This document shows positions 12,234 through 24,299 of a stretch of DNA of 64,000 nt, piece after piece; positions within the stretch are counted from its first letter, which is position 1; each line of letters starts with the position of its first letter. The position numbers and the translations under genes were made by a program. Source of the stretch: Phytophthora quininea (Eukaryota; Oomycota; Peronosporomycetes; Peronosporales; Peronosporaceae); assembly GCA_011947345.1 (NCBI GenBank), contig JAAVTG010000799.1, positions 1-64,000 of the forward strand, written 5' to 3'. The notes beneath the pieces are model-generated. The model ran no database searches. It was given only the letters and a program-made list of their open reading frames with translations, and had not been told where the DNA came from.

Positions 12234-13266
12234 TGGACAACAACTTACTCGCCCTACCACATCACAAACACACCAAAAACAAACCGCACCAACACACACT
12301 CCAAAAGCGCCGCCACAACGCTCACAAACCATTCCTGGATCCCGCGACACCGCCTACGGTCATCAACACCAACCACAAACACCAAACAACACGACCGCCA
12401 CCACCGCGGATCCATCTATTGAGCACCATGTTACCGAGCAACGGCGCGCCATCACCGCGCTACACTTCTCCCCACGCGTCCTCAACGTCATCCCTTCACC
12501 TGGAATGACCTGGAATGACCTGGAATGACCTGGAATGACCTGGAATGACCTGGAATGACCTGGAATGCAGATCTCGCGCGAAAGATCGCTCGCATGCGCG
12601 CGCGTCGCGAATCTGTTCGGCCACAGCGCGCCCTCGCCGACTCGGTCGTCTATGCATTGGCCAAGCTTCTAGAGTCACCTTGCTGTTCGCAAGACCGTGT
12701 GCGGCCCGCCTGGTTGGAGGCTTCTCTGCTGTCTCGGTTGCAGGCTTCTGTGGAAACGTTTCCATCTGTATGAAGTTGGTCTCGCTCCACCCACGCGTGC
12801 CCCCGTTGGTCCCCGCCTACTCTACCTAGCCGTCCACAAAATGCAGCAACAACGTTGCCCATGACGGCGCTAGTGGCACGGACGCGCGCACACACAGCCG
12901 ACACACCGCGTGCAGTCGCCTTCCCGTCGCCTCCGCCCGTGTCTCCGCCCGTGTCTCCCGTTTCTCCCGTTTCTCACAGATTCACAGTTGCTGGATGTCC
13001 ACTAGCTTCGCCGGGAACCGGCACAGCCTACACGAGTCCCTTCCTCCTCCGCAAGGCGAAAGCGGCAAGCGACAAGCGGCAAGCGACAAGCGACAAGCGG
13101 CAAGCGAAAGCGACAAGCGACAAGCGAAGATGCCAGCCACAGGGCCTTGCAGCAGTCAACAAAAAAAATGTTACTCAAGGTCGGCAGATTTCGCAGACGA
13201 ACCGCGAAGTGCACATTTGGGAAAGTGCTGGTGCCAACTGCTTCTATCACAGTAACACGACCAGAT

Positions 13267-13339
13267 TGGAGAAGCAGGGTATCGATCCCTGTACCTCTCG
13301 CATGCTAAGCGAGCGCTCTACCATTTGAGCTACATCCCC
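13267..13339 (-). tRNA. tRNA-Ala(AGC) copy 12, intact
   Basis: Intact 73-nt copy; terminator T8. Confidence 0.95.
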
Positions 13340-14383
13340 TGGACAACAACTTACTCGCCCTACCACATCACAAACACACCAAAAACAAACCGCACCAACA
13401 CACACTCCAAAAGCGCCGCCACAACGCTCACAAACCATTCCTGGATCCCGCGACACCGCCTACGGTCATCAACACCAACCACAAACACCAAACAACACGA
13501 CCGCCACCACCGCGGATCCATCTATTGAGCACCATGTTACCGAGCAACGGCGCGCCATCACCGCGCTACACTTCTCCCCACGCGTCCTCAACGTCATCCC
13601 TTCACCTGGAATGACCTGGAATGACCTGGAATGACCTGGAATGACCTGGAATGACCTGGAATGACCTGGAATGCAGATCTCGCGCGAAAGATCGCTCGCA
13701 TGCGCGCGCGCGTCGCGAATCTGTTCGGCCACAGCGCGCCCTCGCCGACTCGGTCGTCTATGCATTGGCCAAGCTTCTAGAGTCACCTTGCTGTTCGCAA
13801 GACCGTGTGCGGCCCGCCTGGTTGGAGGCTTCTCTGCTGTCTCGGTTGCAGGCTTCTGTGGAAACGTTTCCATCTGTATGAAGTTGGTCTCGCTCCACCC
13901 ACGCGTGCCCCCGTTGGTCCCCGCCTACTCTACCTAGCCGTCCACAAAATGCAGCAACAACGTTGCCCATGACGGCGCTAGTGGCACGGACGCGCGCACA
14001 CACAGCCGACACACCGCGTGCAGTCGCCTTCCCGTCGCCTCCGCCCGTGTCTCCGCCCGTGTCTCCCGTTTCTCCCGTTTCTCACAGATTCACAGTTGCT
14101 GGATGTCCACTAGCTTCGCCGGGAACCGGCACAGCCTACACGAGTCCCTTCCTCCTCCGCAAGGCGAAAGCGGCAATCGACAAGCGGCAAGCGACAAGCG
14201 GCAAGCGACAAGCGGCAAGCGACAAGCGACAAGCGACAAGCGAAGATGCCAGCCACAGGGCCTTGCAGCAGTCAACAAAAGAAAATGTTACTCAAGGTCG
14301 GCAGATTTCGCAGACGAACCGCGAAGTGCACATTTGGGAAAGTGCTGGTGCCAACTGCTTCTATCACAGTAACACGACCAGAT

Positions 14384-14456
14384 TGGAGAAGCAGGGTATC
14401 GATCCCTGTACCTCTCGCATGCTAAGCGAGCGCTCTACCATTTGAGCTACATCCCC
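14384..14456 (-). tRNA. tRNA-Ala(AGC) copy 13, intact
   Basis: Intact 73-nt copy; terminator TTTTCTTTT. Confidence 0.95.
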
Positions 14457-15497
14457 TGGACAACAACTTACTCGCCCTACCACATCACAAACACACCAAA
14501 AACAAACCGCACCAACACACACTCCAAAAGCGCCGCCACAACGCTCACAAACCATTCCTGGATCCCGCGACACCGCCTACGGTCATCAACACCAACCACA
14601 AACACCAAACAACACGACCGCCACCACCGCGGATCCATCTATTGAGCACCATGTTACCGAGCAACGGCGCGCCATCACCGCGCTACACTTCTCCCCACGC
14701 GTCCTCAACGTCATCCCTTCACCTGGAATGACCTGGAATGACCTGGAATGACCTGGAATGACCTGGAATGACCTGGAATGACCTGGAATGACCTGGAATG
14801 CAGATCTCGCGCGAAAGATCGCTCGCATGCGCGCGCGTCGCGAATCTGTTCGGCCACAGCGCGCCCTCGCCGACTCGGTCGTCTATGCATTGGCCAAGCT
14901 TCTAGAGTCACCTTGCTGTTCGCAAGACCGTGTGCGGCCCGCCTGGTTGGAGGCTTCTCTGCTGTCTCGGTTGCAGGCTTCTGTGGAAACGTTTCCATCT
15001 GTATGAAGTTGGTCTCGCTCCACCCACGCGTGCCCCCGTTGGTCCCCGCCTACTCTACCTAGCCGTCCACAAAATGCAGCAACAACGTTGCCCATGACGG
15101 CGCTAGTGGCACGGACGCGCGCACACACAGCCGACACACCGCGTGCAGTCGCCTTCCCGTCGCCTCCGCCCGTGTCTCCGCCCGTGTCTCCCGTGTCTCC
15201 CGTTTCTCACAGATTCACAGTTGCTGGATGTCCACTAGCTTCGCCGGGAACCGGCACAGCCTACACGAGTCCCTTCCTCCTCCGCAAGGCGAAAGCGGCA
15301 AGCGACAAGCGGCAAGCGACAAGCGACAAGCGACAAGCGACAAGCGACAAGCGAAGATGCCAGCCACAGGGCCTTGCAGCAGCAGTCAGCAAAAGAAAAT
15401 GTTACTCAAGGTCGGCAGATTTCGCAGACGAACCGCGAAGTGCACATTTGGGAAAGTGCTGGTGCCAACTGCTTCTATCACAGTAACACGACCAGAT

Positions 15498-15570
15498 TGG
15501 AGAAGCAGGGTATCGATCCCTGTACCTCTCGCATGCTAAGCGAGCGCTCTACCATTTGAGCTACATCCCC
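15498..15570 (-). tRNA. tRNA-Ala(AGC) copy 14, intact
   Basis: Intact 73-nt copy. Its unit is the first with both the extra CAG and the ACCAACCCACAC variant. Confidence 0.95.
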
Positions 15571-16603
15571 TGGACAACAACTTACTCGCCCTACCACATC
15601 ACAAACACACCAAAAACAAACCGCACCAACCCACACTCCAAAAGCGCCGCCACAACGCTCACAAACCATTCCTGGATCCCGCGACACCGCCTACGGTCAT
15701 CAACACCAACCACAAACACCAAACAACACGACCGCCACCACCGCGGATCCATCTATTGAGCACCATGTTACCGAGCAACGGCGCGCCATCACCGCGCTAC
15801 ACTTCTCCCCACGCGTCCTCAACGTCATCCCTTCACCTGGAATGACCTGGAATGACCTGGAATGACCTGGAATGACCTGGAATGACCTGGAATGACCTGG
15901 AATGCAGATCTCGCGCGAAAGATCGCTCGCATGCGCGCGCGCGTCGCGAATCTGTTCGGCCACAGCGCGCCCTCGCCGACTCGGTCGTCTATGCATTGGC
16001 CAAGCTTCTAGAGTCACCTTGCTGTTCGCAAGACCGTGTGCGGCCCGCCTGGTTGGAGGCTTCTCTGCTGTCTCGGTTGCAGGCTTCTGTGGAAACGTTT
16101 CCATCTGTATGAAGTTGGTCTCGCTCCACCCACGCGTGCCCCCGTTGGTCCCCGCCTACTCTACCTAGCCGTCCACAAAATGCAGCAACAACGTTGCCCA
16201 TGACGGCGCTAGTGGCACGGACGCGCGCACACACAGCCGACACACCGCGTGCAGTCGCCTTCCCGTCGCCTCCGCCCGTGTCTCCGCCCGTGTCTCCCGT
16301 TTCTCCCGTTTCTCACAGATTCACAGTTGCTGGATGTCCACTAGCTTCGCCGGGAACCGGCACAGCCTACACGAGTCCCTTCCTCCTCCGCAAGGCGAAA
16401 GCGGCAAGCGACAAGCGGCAAGCGACAAGCGACAAGCGACAAGCGACAAGCGACAAGCGAAGATGCCAGCCACAGGGCCTTGCAGCAGCAGTCAGCAAAA
16501 GAAAATGTTACTCAAGGTCGGCAGATTTCGCAGACGAACCGCGAAGTGCACATTTGGGAAAGTGCTGGTGCCAACTGCTTCTATCACAGTAACACGACCA
16601 GAT

Positions 16604-16676
16604 TGGAGAAGCAGGGTATCGATCCCTGTACCTCTCGCATGCTAAGCGAGCGCTCTACCATTTGAGCTACATCCCC
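16604..16676 (-). tRNA. tRNA-Ala(AGC) copy 15, intact
   Basis: Intact 73-nt copy in a unit nearly identical to that of copy 14. Confidence 0.95.
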
Positions 16677-17690
16677 TGGACAACAACTTACTCGCCCTAC
16701 CACATCACAAACACACCAAAAACAAACCGCACCAACCCACACTCCAAAAGCGCCGCCACAACGCTCACAAACCATTCCTGGATCCCGCGACACCGCCTAC
16801 GGTCATCAACACCAACCACAAACACCAAACAACACGACCGCCACCACCGCGGATCCATCTATTGAGCACCATGTTACCGAGCAACGGCGCGCCATCACCG
16901 CGCTACACTTCTCCCCACGCGTCCTCAACGTCATCCCTTCACCTGGAATGACCTGGAATGACCTGGAATGACCTGGAATGACCTGGAATGACCTGGAATG
17001 ACCTGGAATGACAAGATCTCGCGCGAAAGATCGCTCGCATGCGCGCGCGCGTCGCGAACCTGTTCGGCCACAGCGCGCCCTCGCCGACTCGGTCGTCTAT
17101 GCATTGGCCAAGCTTCTAGAGTCACCTTGCTGTTCGCAAGACCGTGTGCGGCCCGCCTGGTTGGAGGCTTCTCTGCTGTCTCGGTTGCAGGCTTCTGTGG
17201 AAACGTTTCCATCTGTATGAAGTTGGTCTCGCTCCACCCACGCGTGCCCCCGTTGGTCCCCGCCTACTCTACCTAGCCGTCCACAAAATGCAGCAACAAC
17301 GTTGCCCATGACGGCGCTAGTGGCACGGACGCGCGCACACACAGCCGACACACCGCGTGCAGTCGCCTTCCCGTCGCCTCCGCCCGTGTCTCCGCCCGTG
17401 TCTCCCGTGTCTCCCGTTTCTCACAGATTCACAGTTGCTGGATGTCCACTAGCTTCGCCGGGAACCGGCACAGCCTACACGAGTCCCTTCCTCCTCCGCA
17501 AGGCGAAAGCGGCAAGCGACAAGCGACAAGCGACAAGCGACAAGCGAAGATGCCAGCCACAGGGCCTTGCAGCAGCAGTCAGCAAAAGAAAATGTTACTC
17601 AAGGTCGGCAGATTTCGCAGACGAACCGCGAAGTGCACATTTGGGAAAGTGCTGGTGCCAACTGCTTCTATCACAGTAACACGACCAGAT

Positions 17691-17763
17691 TGGAGAAGCA
17701 GGGTATCGATCCCTGTACCTCTCGCATGCTAAGCGAGCGCTCTACCATTTGAGCTACATCCCC
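17691..17763 (-). tRNA. tRNA-Ala(AGC) copy 16, intact
   Basis: Intact 73-nt copy. Its unit is short (1087 bp) because the heptamer tract is contracted. Confidence 0.95.
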
Positions 17764-18823
17764 TGGACAACAACTTACTCGCCCTACCACATCACAAACA
17801 CACCAAAAACAAACCGCACCAACCCACACTCCAAAAGCGCCGCCACAACGCTCACAAACCATTCCTGGATCCCGCGACACCGCCTACGGTCATCAACACC
17901 AACCACAAACACCAAACAACACGACCGCCACCACCGCGGATCCATCTATTGAGCACCATGTTACCGAGCAACGGCGCGCCATCACCGCGCTACACTTCTC
18001 CCCACGCGTCCTCAACGTCATCCCTTCACCTGGAATGACCTGGAATGACCTGGAATGACCTGGAATGACCTGGAATGACCTGGAATGACCTGGAATGACC
18101 TGGAATGACCTGGAATGCAGATCTCGCGCGAAAGATCGCTCGCATGCGCGCGCGCGTCGCGAACCTGTTCGGCCACAGCGCGCCCTCGCCGACTCGGTCG
18201 TCTATGCATTGGCCAAGCTTCTAGAGTCACCTTGCTGTTCGCAAGACCGTGTGCGGCCCGCCTGGTTGGAGGCTTCTCTGCTGTCTCGGTTGCAGGCTTC
18301 TGTGGAAACGTTTCCATCTGTATGAAGTTGGTCTCGCTCCACCCACGCGTGCCCCCGTTGGTCCCCGCCTACTCTACCTAGCCGTCCACAAAATGCAGCA
18401 ACAACGTTGCCCATGACGGCGCTAGTGGCACGGACGCGCGCACACACAGCCGACACACCGCGTGCAGTCGCCTTCCCGTCGCCTCCGCCCGTGTCTCCGC
18501 CCGTGTCTCCCGTGTCTCCCGTTTCTCACAGATTCACAGTTGCTGGATGTCCACTAGCTTCGCCGGGAACCGGCACAGCCTACACGAGTCCCTTCCTCCT
18601 CCGCAAGGCGAAAGCGGCAAGCGACAAGCGGCAAGCGACAAGCGACAAGCGACAAGCGACAAGCGACAAGCGACAAGCGAAGATGCCAGCCACAGGGCCT
18701 TGCAGCAGCAGTCAGCAAAAGAAAATGTTACTCAAGGTCGGCAGATTTCGCAGACGAACCGCGAAGTGCACATTTGGGAAAGTGCTGGTGCCAACTGCTT
18801 CTATCACAGTAACACGACCAGAT

Positions 18824-18896
18824 TGGAGAAGCAGGGTATCGATCCCTGTACCTCTCGCATGCTAAGCGAGCGCTCTACCATTTGAGCTACATCCCC
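18824..18896 (-). tRNA. tRNA-Ala(AGC) copy 17, intact
   Basis: Intact 73-nt copy; its unit has nine decamers. Confidence 0.95.
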
Positions 18897-19989
18897 TGGA
18901 CAACAACTTACTCGCCCTACCACATCACAAACACACCAAAAACAAACCGCACCAACCCACACTCCAAAAGCGCCGCCACAACGCTCACAAACCATTCCTG
19001 GATCCCGCGACACCGCCTACGGTCATCAACACCAACCACAAACACCAAACAACACGACCGCCACCACCGCGGATCCATCTATTGAGCACCATGTTACCGA
19101 GCAACGGCGCGCCATCACCGCGCTACACTTCTCCCCACGCGTCCTCAACGTCATCCCTTCACCTGGAATGACCTGGAATGACCTGGAATGACCTGGAATG
19201 ACCTGGAATGACCTGGAATGACCTGGAATGACCTGGAATGACCTGGAATGACCTGGAATGCAGATCTCGCGCGAAAGATCGCTCGCATGCGCGCGCGCGC
19301 GTCGCGAACCTGTTCGGCCACAGCGCGCCCTCGCCGACTCGGTCGTCTATGCATTGGCCAAGCTTCTAGAGTCACCTTGCTGTTCGCAAGACCGTGTGCG
19401 GCCCGCCTGGTTGGAGGCTTCTCTGCTGTCTCGGTTGCAGGCTTCTGTGGAAACGTTTCCATCTGTATGAAGTTGGTCTCGCTCCACCCACGCGTGCCCC
19501 CGTTGGTCCCCGCCTACTCTACCTAGCCGTCCACAAAATGCAGCAACAACGTTGCCCATGACGGCGCTAGTGGCACGGACGCGCGCACACACAGCCGACA
19601 CACCGCGTGCAGTCGCCTTCCCGTCGCCTCCGCCCGTGTCTCCGCCCGTGTCTCCCGTGTCTCCCGTTTCTCACAGATTCACAGTTGCTGGATGTCCACT
19701 AGCTTCGCCGGGAACCGGCACAGCCTACACGAGTCCCTTCCTCCTCCGCAAGGCGAAAGCGGCAAGCGACAAGCGGCAAGCGACAAGCGGCAAGCGACAA
19801 GCGGCAAGCGACAAGCGGCAAGCGACAAGCGACAAGCGACAAGCGAAGATGCCAGCCACAGGGCCTTGCAGCAGCAGTCAGCAAAAGAAAATGTTACTCA
19901 AGGTCGGCAGATTTCGCAGACGAACCGCGAAGTGCACATTTGGGAAAGTGCTGGTGCCAACTGCTTCTATCACAGTAACACGACCAGAT

Positions 19990-20062
19990 TGGAGAAGCAG
20001 GGTATCGATCCCTGTACCTCTCGCATGCTAAGCGAGCGCTCTACCATTTGAGCTACATCCCC
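19990..20062 (-). tRNA. tRNA-Ala(AGC) copy 18, intact, last in array
   Basis: Intact 73-nt copy in the longest unit (1166 bp), with ten decamers and an expanded heptamer tract. Confidence 0.95.
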
Positions 20063-20527
20063 TGGACAACAACTTACTCGCCCTACCACATCACAAACAC
20101 ACCAAAAACAAACCGCACCAACCCACACTCCAAAAGCGCCGCCACAACGCTCACAAACCATTCCTGGATCCCGCGACACCGCCTACGGTCATCAACACCA
20201 ACCACAAACACCAAACAACACGACCGCCACCACCGCGGATCCATCTATTGAGCACCATGTTACCGAGCAACGGCGCGCCATCACCGCGCTACACTTCTCC
20301 CCACGCGTCCTCAACGTCATCCCTTCACCTGGAATGACCTGGAATGACCTGGAATGACCTGGAATGACCTGGAATGACCTGGAATGACCTGGAATGACCT
20401 GGAATGACCTGGAATGACCTGGAATGCAGATCTCGCGCGAAAGATCGCTCGCATGCGCGCGCGCGTCGCGAATCTGTTCGGCCACAGCGCGCCCTCGCCG
20501 ACCAGATCGTCTACGCATGGGTTAAGT

Positions 20528-20700
20528 GTTAAGACGTATGACTTCTCGAATCGGTGTCTTTTGGTTTCAGTTTTCGGTTCTATACAAGAACCAAGTACAG
20601 TCCCGTAACAAGGACTCGCAGAGTCAGTGTTCTTTAAAACAAGGGCAACACAAATTAACTGCAAAAAATAGAACTAAATTGAATTGTTATCTGACGTTGG
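20528..20700. mobile_element. LTR-like fragment next to the array
   Basis: From TGTTAAGACGTATGAC to GTTATCTGAC this stretch matches 63833-64000. The core (TTCGGTTCTATACAAGAACC, then AAGTAC.GTCCCGTAAC, CTCGCAGAGTCAGTG, AAAACAAGG, TTGTTATCTGAC) is shared with few differences. No internal retroelement sequence adjoins it here, so it is probably a solo LTR or LTR remnant. Confidence 0.6.
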
Positions 20701-22069
20701 TGTAGATGTATAGACTAAACTATAGCATAGATAATCTAAGAAATATGCAAATGAGTGGTGAAGAGCCAAATGGCTACAGAGTCAAAACTCTACACACGGT
20801 TATGACTTTCGTGTAACCCCGTTACATTGATACTGAAAACTGTGTATCACATGATATGCCTTTGGCTCTTGGTTTCTGTTTCATCAGGAAAAATAGTCCA
20901 CAAATGATCCCATATTTAGTCTAGTCGTGTGAGACATGCCATTTCCAAGAAAATGAAGGTTCAGGATGTTCCTGTGGTAAGGGGTCGGAAGTATGATCTT
21001 CGTATGGAAGTCCACCAAAGCTTGTTCCGTTAAGGGGTCGGAAGTATGGAATTTCAGTCGTATAAACGGAAAGGCAACGATTAGTAAGGCGTGTGATTAC
21101 ACGTCCCAGTCAGTCAGATTCATTAACGTACATGCGCAACATGGACGACAAAGCGCCATGAAATCGTTCCACTAGTTCTTGCGTTATATCAAACGAAAAA
21201 TGAAGTTTCTCATCCCCATAGCGTTCTAGATATTTCGTTAATGTAGAAAAAAATGAAACTCTCTAACAGCTGTGCAGCGAAATTATCGCATCGGTCATCA
21301 TGTGCACAAACATCGCAAGGAGAGGCGTCGGTCAATGTCGAAAAGTAATTGACAAACATCGTATGCCCTTTTTCCCTCTCCGCTATCCTACAACCAAAGG
21401 ACCCCCAGTATTCACATGTATCATCGAGAACACCTCTGCATCGGTATACACTGAAGGTCCTGTGAGTGATGTTCACACCAATCGTACAGAGGGCGCTTGG
21501 GAAATTCGGGTGATGCAGTATATCAAGAGGACGCGAGGAATGAAGGTCGATCTTCCCCCTCCTACCTATGTGGTAAAGCGATTTGCCTGGGAAACAGGGA
21601 CGAGTCGTGAGGCATCGTGATGCGTGGCGAGGATTCGCTCCCGGTCATTCCGAACGGAGTCTTCCCTGACTGGCTGGATTTTTAAGTCTGGCGAGGTCTC
21701 AATGGTCAGTCGGCGGGAATCACTTTTGTGGATTGAACCATTATGCCCAACCGAAGGCGCTGTGATTGGCCATTCCTCAGAATGTTCGGTGACACGTCGA
21801 CGTCACCTTTTCCAACGGACAAAGATCCAGGCGACCCTTCCCAGGCCCCGGCGACGGTTGGGAGCCTCAGTGCCTGTTGGGAAAGCTGGTTGGCTACAGC
21901 TGGATCCTCGATGACTCTTGGGAGGGCTCGGTAGTAACGATCCGACCTCTCCGAAACCTCGGTGGCCAGACTGGGAGCTGGGCGACTCTTCGGAGACCTC
22001 GGCGGTGGGTTCAGCGAGGTCGCAGTTAGGAAACGGATCATATTTCACTGCATATTTGTATGGAAAGTA
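20701..22069. other. Gene-free stretch, AT-richer
   Basis: No reading frame here resembles a known protein and no repeat structure stands out. A short direct repeat, AAGGGGTCGGAAGTATG, occurs at about 20979 and 21033. Confidence 0.5.
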
Positions 22070-22840
22070 GGAAAGATAGGATTTACATAAGCCCGAATGG
22101 GCACTACATATACAGAACAGAATTTCCCCTCAAGCACACAAGGGCCAAGTCCGGCAGCGGAATCGTCTTCGGTACGTTGCGTCTGGATCCGCCCGTTTGA
22201 GCGGGTTATGTCTGTCGGTGGGCACGTTTATCCGTGAGGACAGTGCTCGCCCCTCGGCCAAGCCAAGAGTTTGTGGCAAGATCGAGTGTGTATAGCGTGA
22301 CGGCTGAATTGCCAGCGCTTGTGTTCGGGGTCGAGTGTTCTCCCCGCTTCTCTAAAGGTCACCGCAGGCTAAGACCTCGGTGGACTCGCAGTCGGCCTTA
22401 ATTGGCTTTGGACCCTTCTGCTGTTGGGCCAGCGAGGTTTGGCGCGCTAGCGAGCTCGTGCTAGTGGCGTTTGTTTACTTGGGAAGTTTGCGTGGACGGA
22501 TCGCAAGACCAGTCTGTCCCGGTGCTAGTGCTAAATCTGGGTCTTCAGATTTGAGCCCCAACTCTCGTTGACCTTCCTGGTTGACGTATTGTTGTGGGTG
22601 GAGTCTATCCGTACTACCAACGAGTTTTCACGTGGAATCCTATACCACACCTAGATGACTACCTGTGGCGCTCGTGGCGGCTAGCGTACAAGCCGACGCG
22701 ACGGATGCTCTTCGAGTCCTGACCAAGGGTATCAAGAATCACAGTAAAGCAATCTGCCAGTTTAAGGCCATCGTCAAATGGGGTTGCTTTCGGAAGCCGT
22801 ATCTCCTCGAGGGTATCCTGGTTGAAGATTTTGTTTGAAG
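22070..22840 (+). mobile_element. Decayed LTR/leader/gag relic (copy A)
   Basis: This stretch is a diverged relative of 46440-47363. Shared landmarks in the same order are GGGTTATG.CTG, GGCCAAG.CCAAGAG, TTCAGATT..GCCCAAC, GTATTGTTGTG and GTGGA.TCCTA.ACCACA. After them a frame opens (about 22670-22840) that looks like the start of a gag protein, ending at a TGA. Read as the 5' end of an LTR retrotransposon; no polymerase follows. Confidence 0.4.
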
Positions 22841-23500
22841 GAGTGTAAGAGCGATAGCTTCTTTTTATTGAGATTTCTCGCGATGCTAGTGGCTAAAATA
22901 AGCTATAACCACTCAAATAATATCAAAGTATTGGTTTTGGCCTAAAATCAATTTAAGGCCGCCAAAATTGACTAAGCTGAAATATGGAATCGAGATGGGA
23001 TCAAATTCATATGATTTTCGTACGAAAAATACCGTGTGAATGAATAATTAAAAACGCTATCAATTTATAGGAGATTGGGTTTTGAAGCTGCAATGTACAG
23101 CACTGGGTCTTGCGAGTCCGTCGACGCCGCGATCACCTTGGGTTTCTGCTTTTGTTGGTTGGTCAGAGTCTTCTGTTTCTTTCAGGCTGTTCGCTTGGGG
23201 GTGTGGAGTCTGCTCCGGCATCTCACGGGTGAGTAATCTGCCTGCCACGGTTGTAGTTTTTCTTTTTCTCGCTTTCTGAGTTGATTTGGCTGGTAGCAGT
23301 AACAAGTCGGTCTATACCGATTCTCTGTGTCGCAGCCACGAAGCCTGCTTGGCGCCAACAGGCGTTCCTTTCCGCTGGAAAATGTGCAGCTTCTCGCTCA
23401 TCCTCACCATTGACAACAGGTAAATTTCACAACTTTTAAATCCCGTGGAAATGTTCACGTTAAAATTGCAGCACGATCATAGGAGGGATGCAATTTGTAG
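22841..23500. other. No gene seen
   Basis: Short frames only (the longest is about 80 codons, on both strands). Nothing is recognisable. Confidence 0.4.
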
Positions 23501-23514
23501 AGCCTTTATCTTGA

Positions 23515-24290
23515 CTACAGTAGTCTCTCCATTTTCGTGGACCACTTCGTCAATAAACAATTTTCAACGTGCTTTTGAAAGAAGTAAAACCGCAACGCCC
23601 AAGGGCTGTAAGAGATGCGTGCCTTTGACTGGTAAACGTACCACACGTATTTGCTGACGATCTGCAATGTTGACAATGTTTGTGGACAAGCGAGAAGAAC
23701 ACCCATCCATAAGCAGCAATAGTGGTCGTTTTATAGGAATCGGAACAGCGTAAAAAAGACTAGTCACTTGGCAAAGAGTGAGGCCATCACGAAAGCTTTG
23801 TTGGTAGTAGTCGCAGCGGCACCGTAGATATCGCATTCCTTCATCGCAATTTTGTCAGCTCGTTCACCAGGAAATATAAAAGAGGTGACACAACGAGACC
23901 ACTCGCACTGCCACAAGCCATAAACAATATATGAAAATTCATATTCGGATCGGTGTGCCACACATTTTTCGAGCCGCGTAGAACCACAACACGCATCGTT
24001 TTTCTCGAACTATCAAAGGCGGTTTTATCAACGTTAAAATTCTGCTGGCATCCATCTTCTCTTCGACAACAACCTTGTTTGGCCAGAATAATCGGCGAAC
24101 ATCAGCATCAATTCGCACATTTCGAACTTTGGAGATTGATGGGAAAACTCGCATAGTAAGATCAGGGTGCCGATCCAGTAAACGACGACACTACCCCTCC
24201 CACACAAGTACTTCGAAAAGCAGGAACGAAATGTCCCGAGCCTTGTGGATGATGTCTTGGCACTTGGCAGGCGATCCGACACATTGACGC
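23515..24290 (-). pseudogene. pogo/Tc1-like DDE transposase relic
   Basis: Minus-strand frames together resemble the DDE_1 endonuclease domain of pogo-type transposases. The clearest part (about 23564-23836) has LLLLMDGCSSRLS, which aligns with the family's second catalytic Asp segment (LxxDGxxSHxS). Further on, THLLQPLGVAVL aligns with the THxxQPLDvavF segment. The Asp of QPLD is Gly here. The upstream part (24290-23940) is split across frames. The gene is fragmented and not functional. The assignment rests on motifs only. Confidence 0.55.
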
Positions 24291-24299
24291 GCTACAATC

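Larger units (their letters stand above)
1..20501. repeat. Tandem array of 1.1-kb units each carrying tRNA-Ala(AGC)
   Basis: About 18.5 head-to-tail units; distances between successive tRNA 3' ends range from 1087 to 1166 bp. Every unit has the same order on the + strand: reverse-complement tRNA-Ala, a C/A-rich stretch, a CCTGGAATGA decamer tract, a CG-rich segment with alternating GCGCGC, a 14-bp palindrome, a TCTCCGCCCGTG-type pyrimidine-rich stretch, an AAGCGGC/AAGCGAC heptamer tract, an A-run (the Pol III terminator on the other strand), then the next tRNA. Length differences come mainly from the two minisatellites. Variants are shared by neighbours: units from about 15 kb rightward carry an extra CAG (GCAGCAGCAGTCAGC) and ACCAACCCACAC, which points to local homogenisation. 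The many 60-260 codon open frames inside the units keep shifting frame across the heptamers and are not genes. The left end is cut by the window; the right end breaks inside a unit at about 20501. Confidence 0.97.

Noticed and set aside
461..20051. Long open frames inside the array units (up to about 255 codons, with DKRQAAS-type repeats)
   Set aside because: They change frame with every heptamer copy-number change, occur on both strands, and lie over tRNA and minisatellite sequence.
271..20426. CRISPR-like look of regularly spaced repeats
   Set aside because: The decamers are directly adjacent with no unique spacers, and the setting is eukaryotic.
1..20501. 5S rRNA or snRNA genes inside the array unit
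   Set aside because: I looked for 5S- and U6-like segments and saw none; only the tRNA is recognisable.
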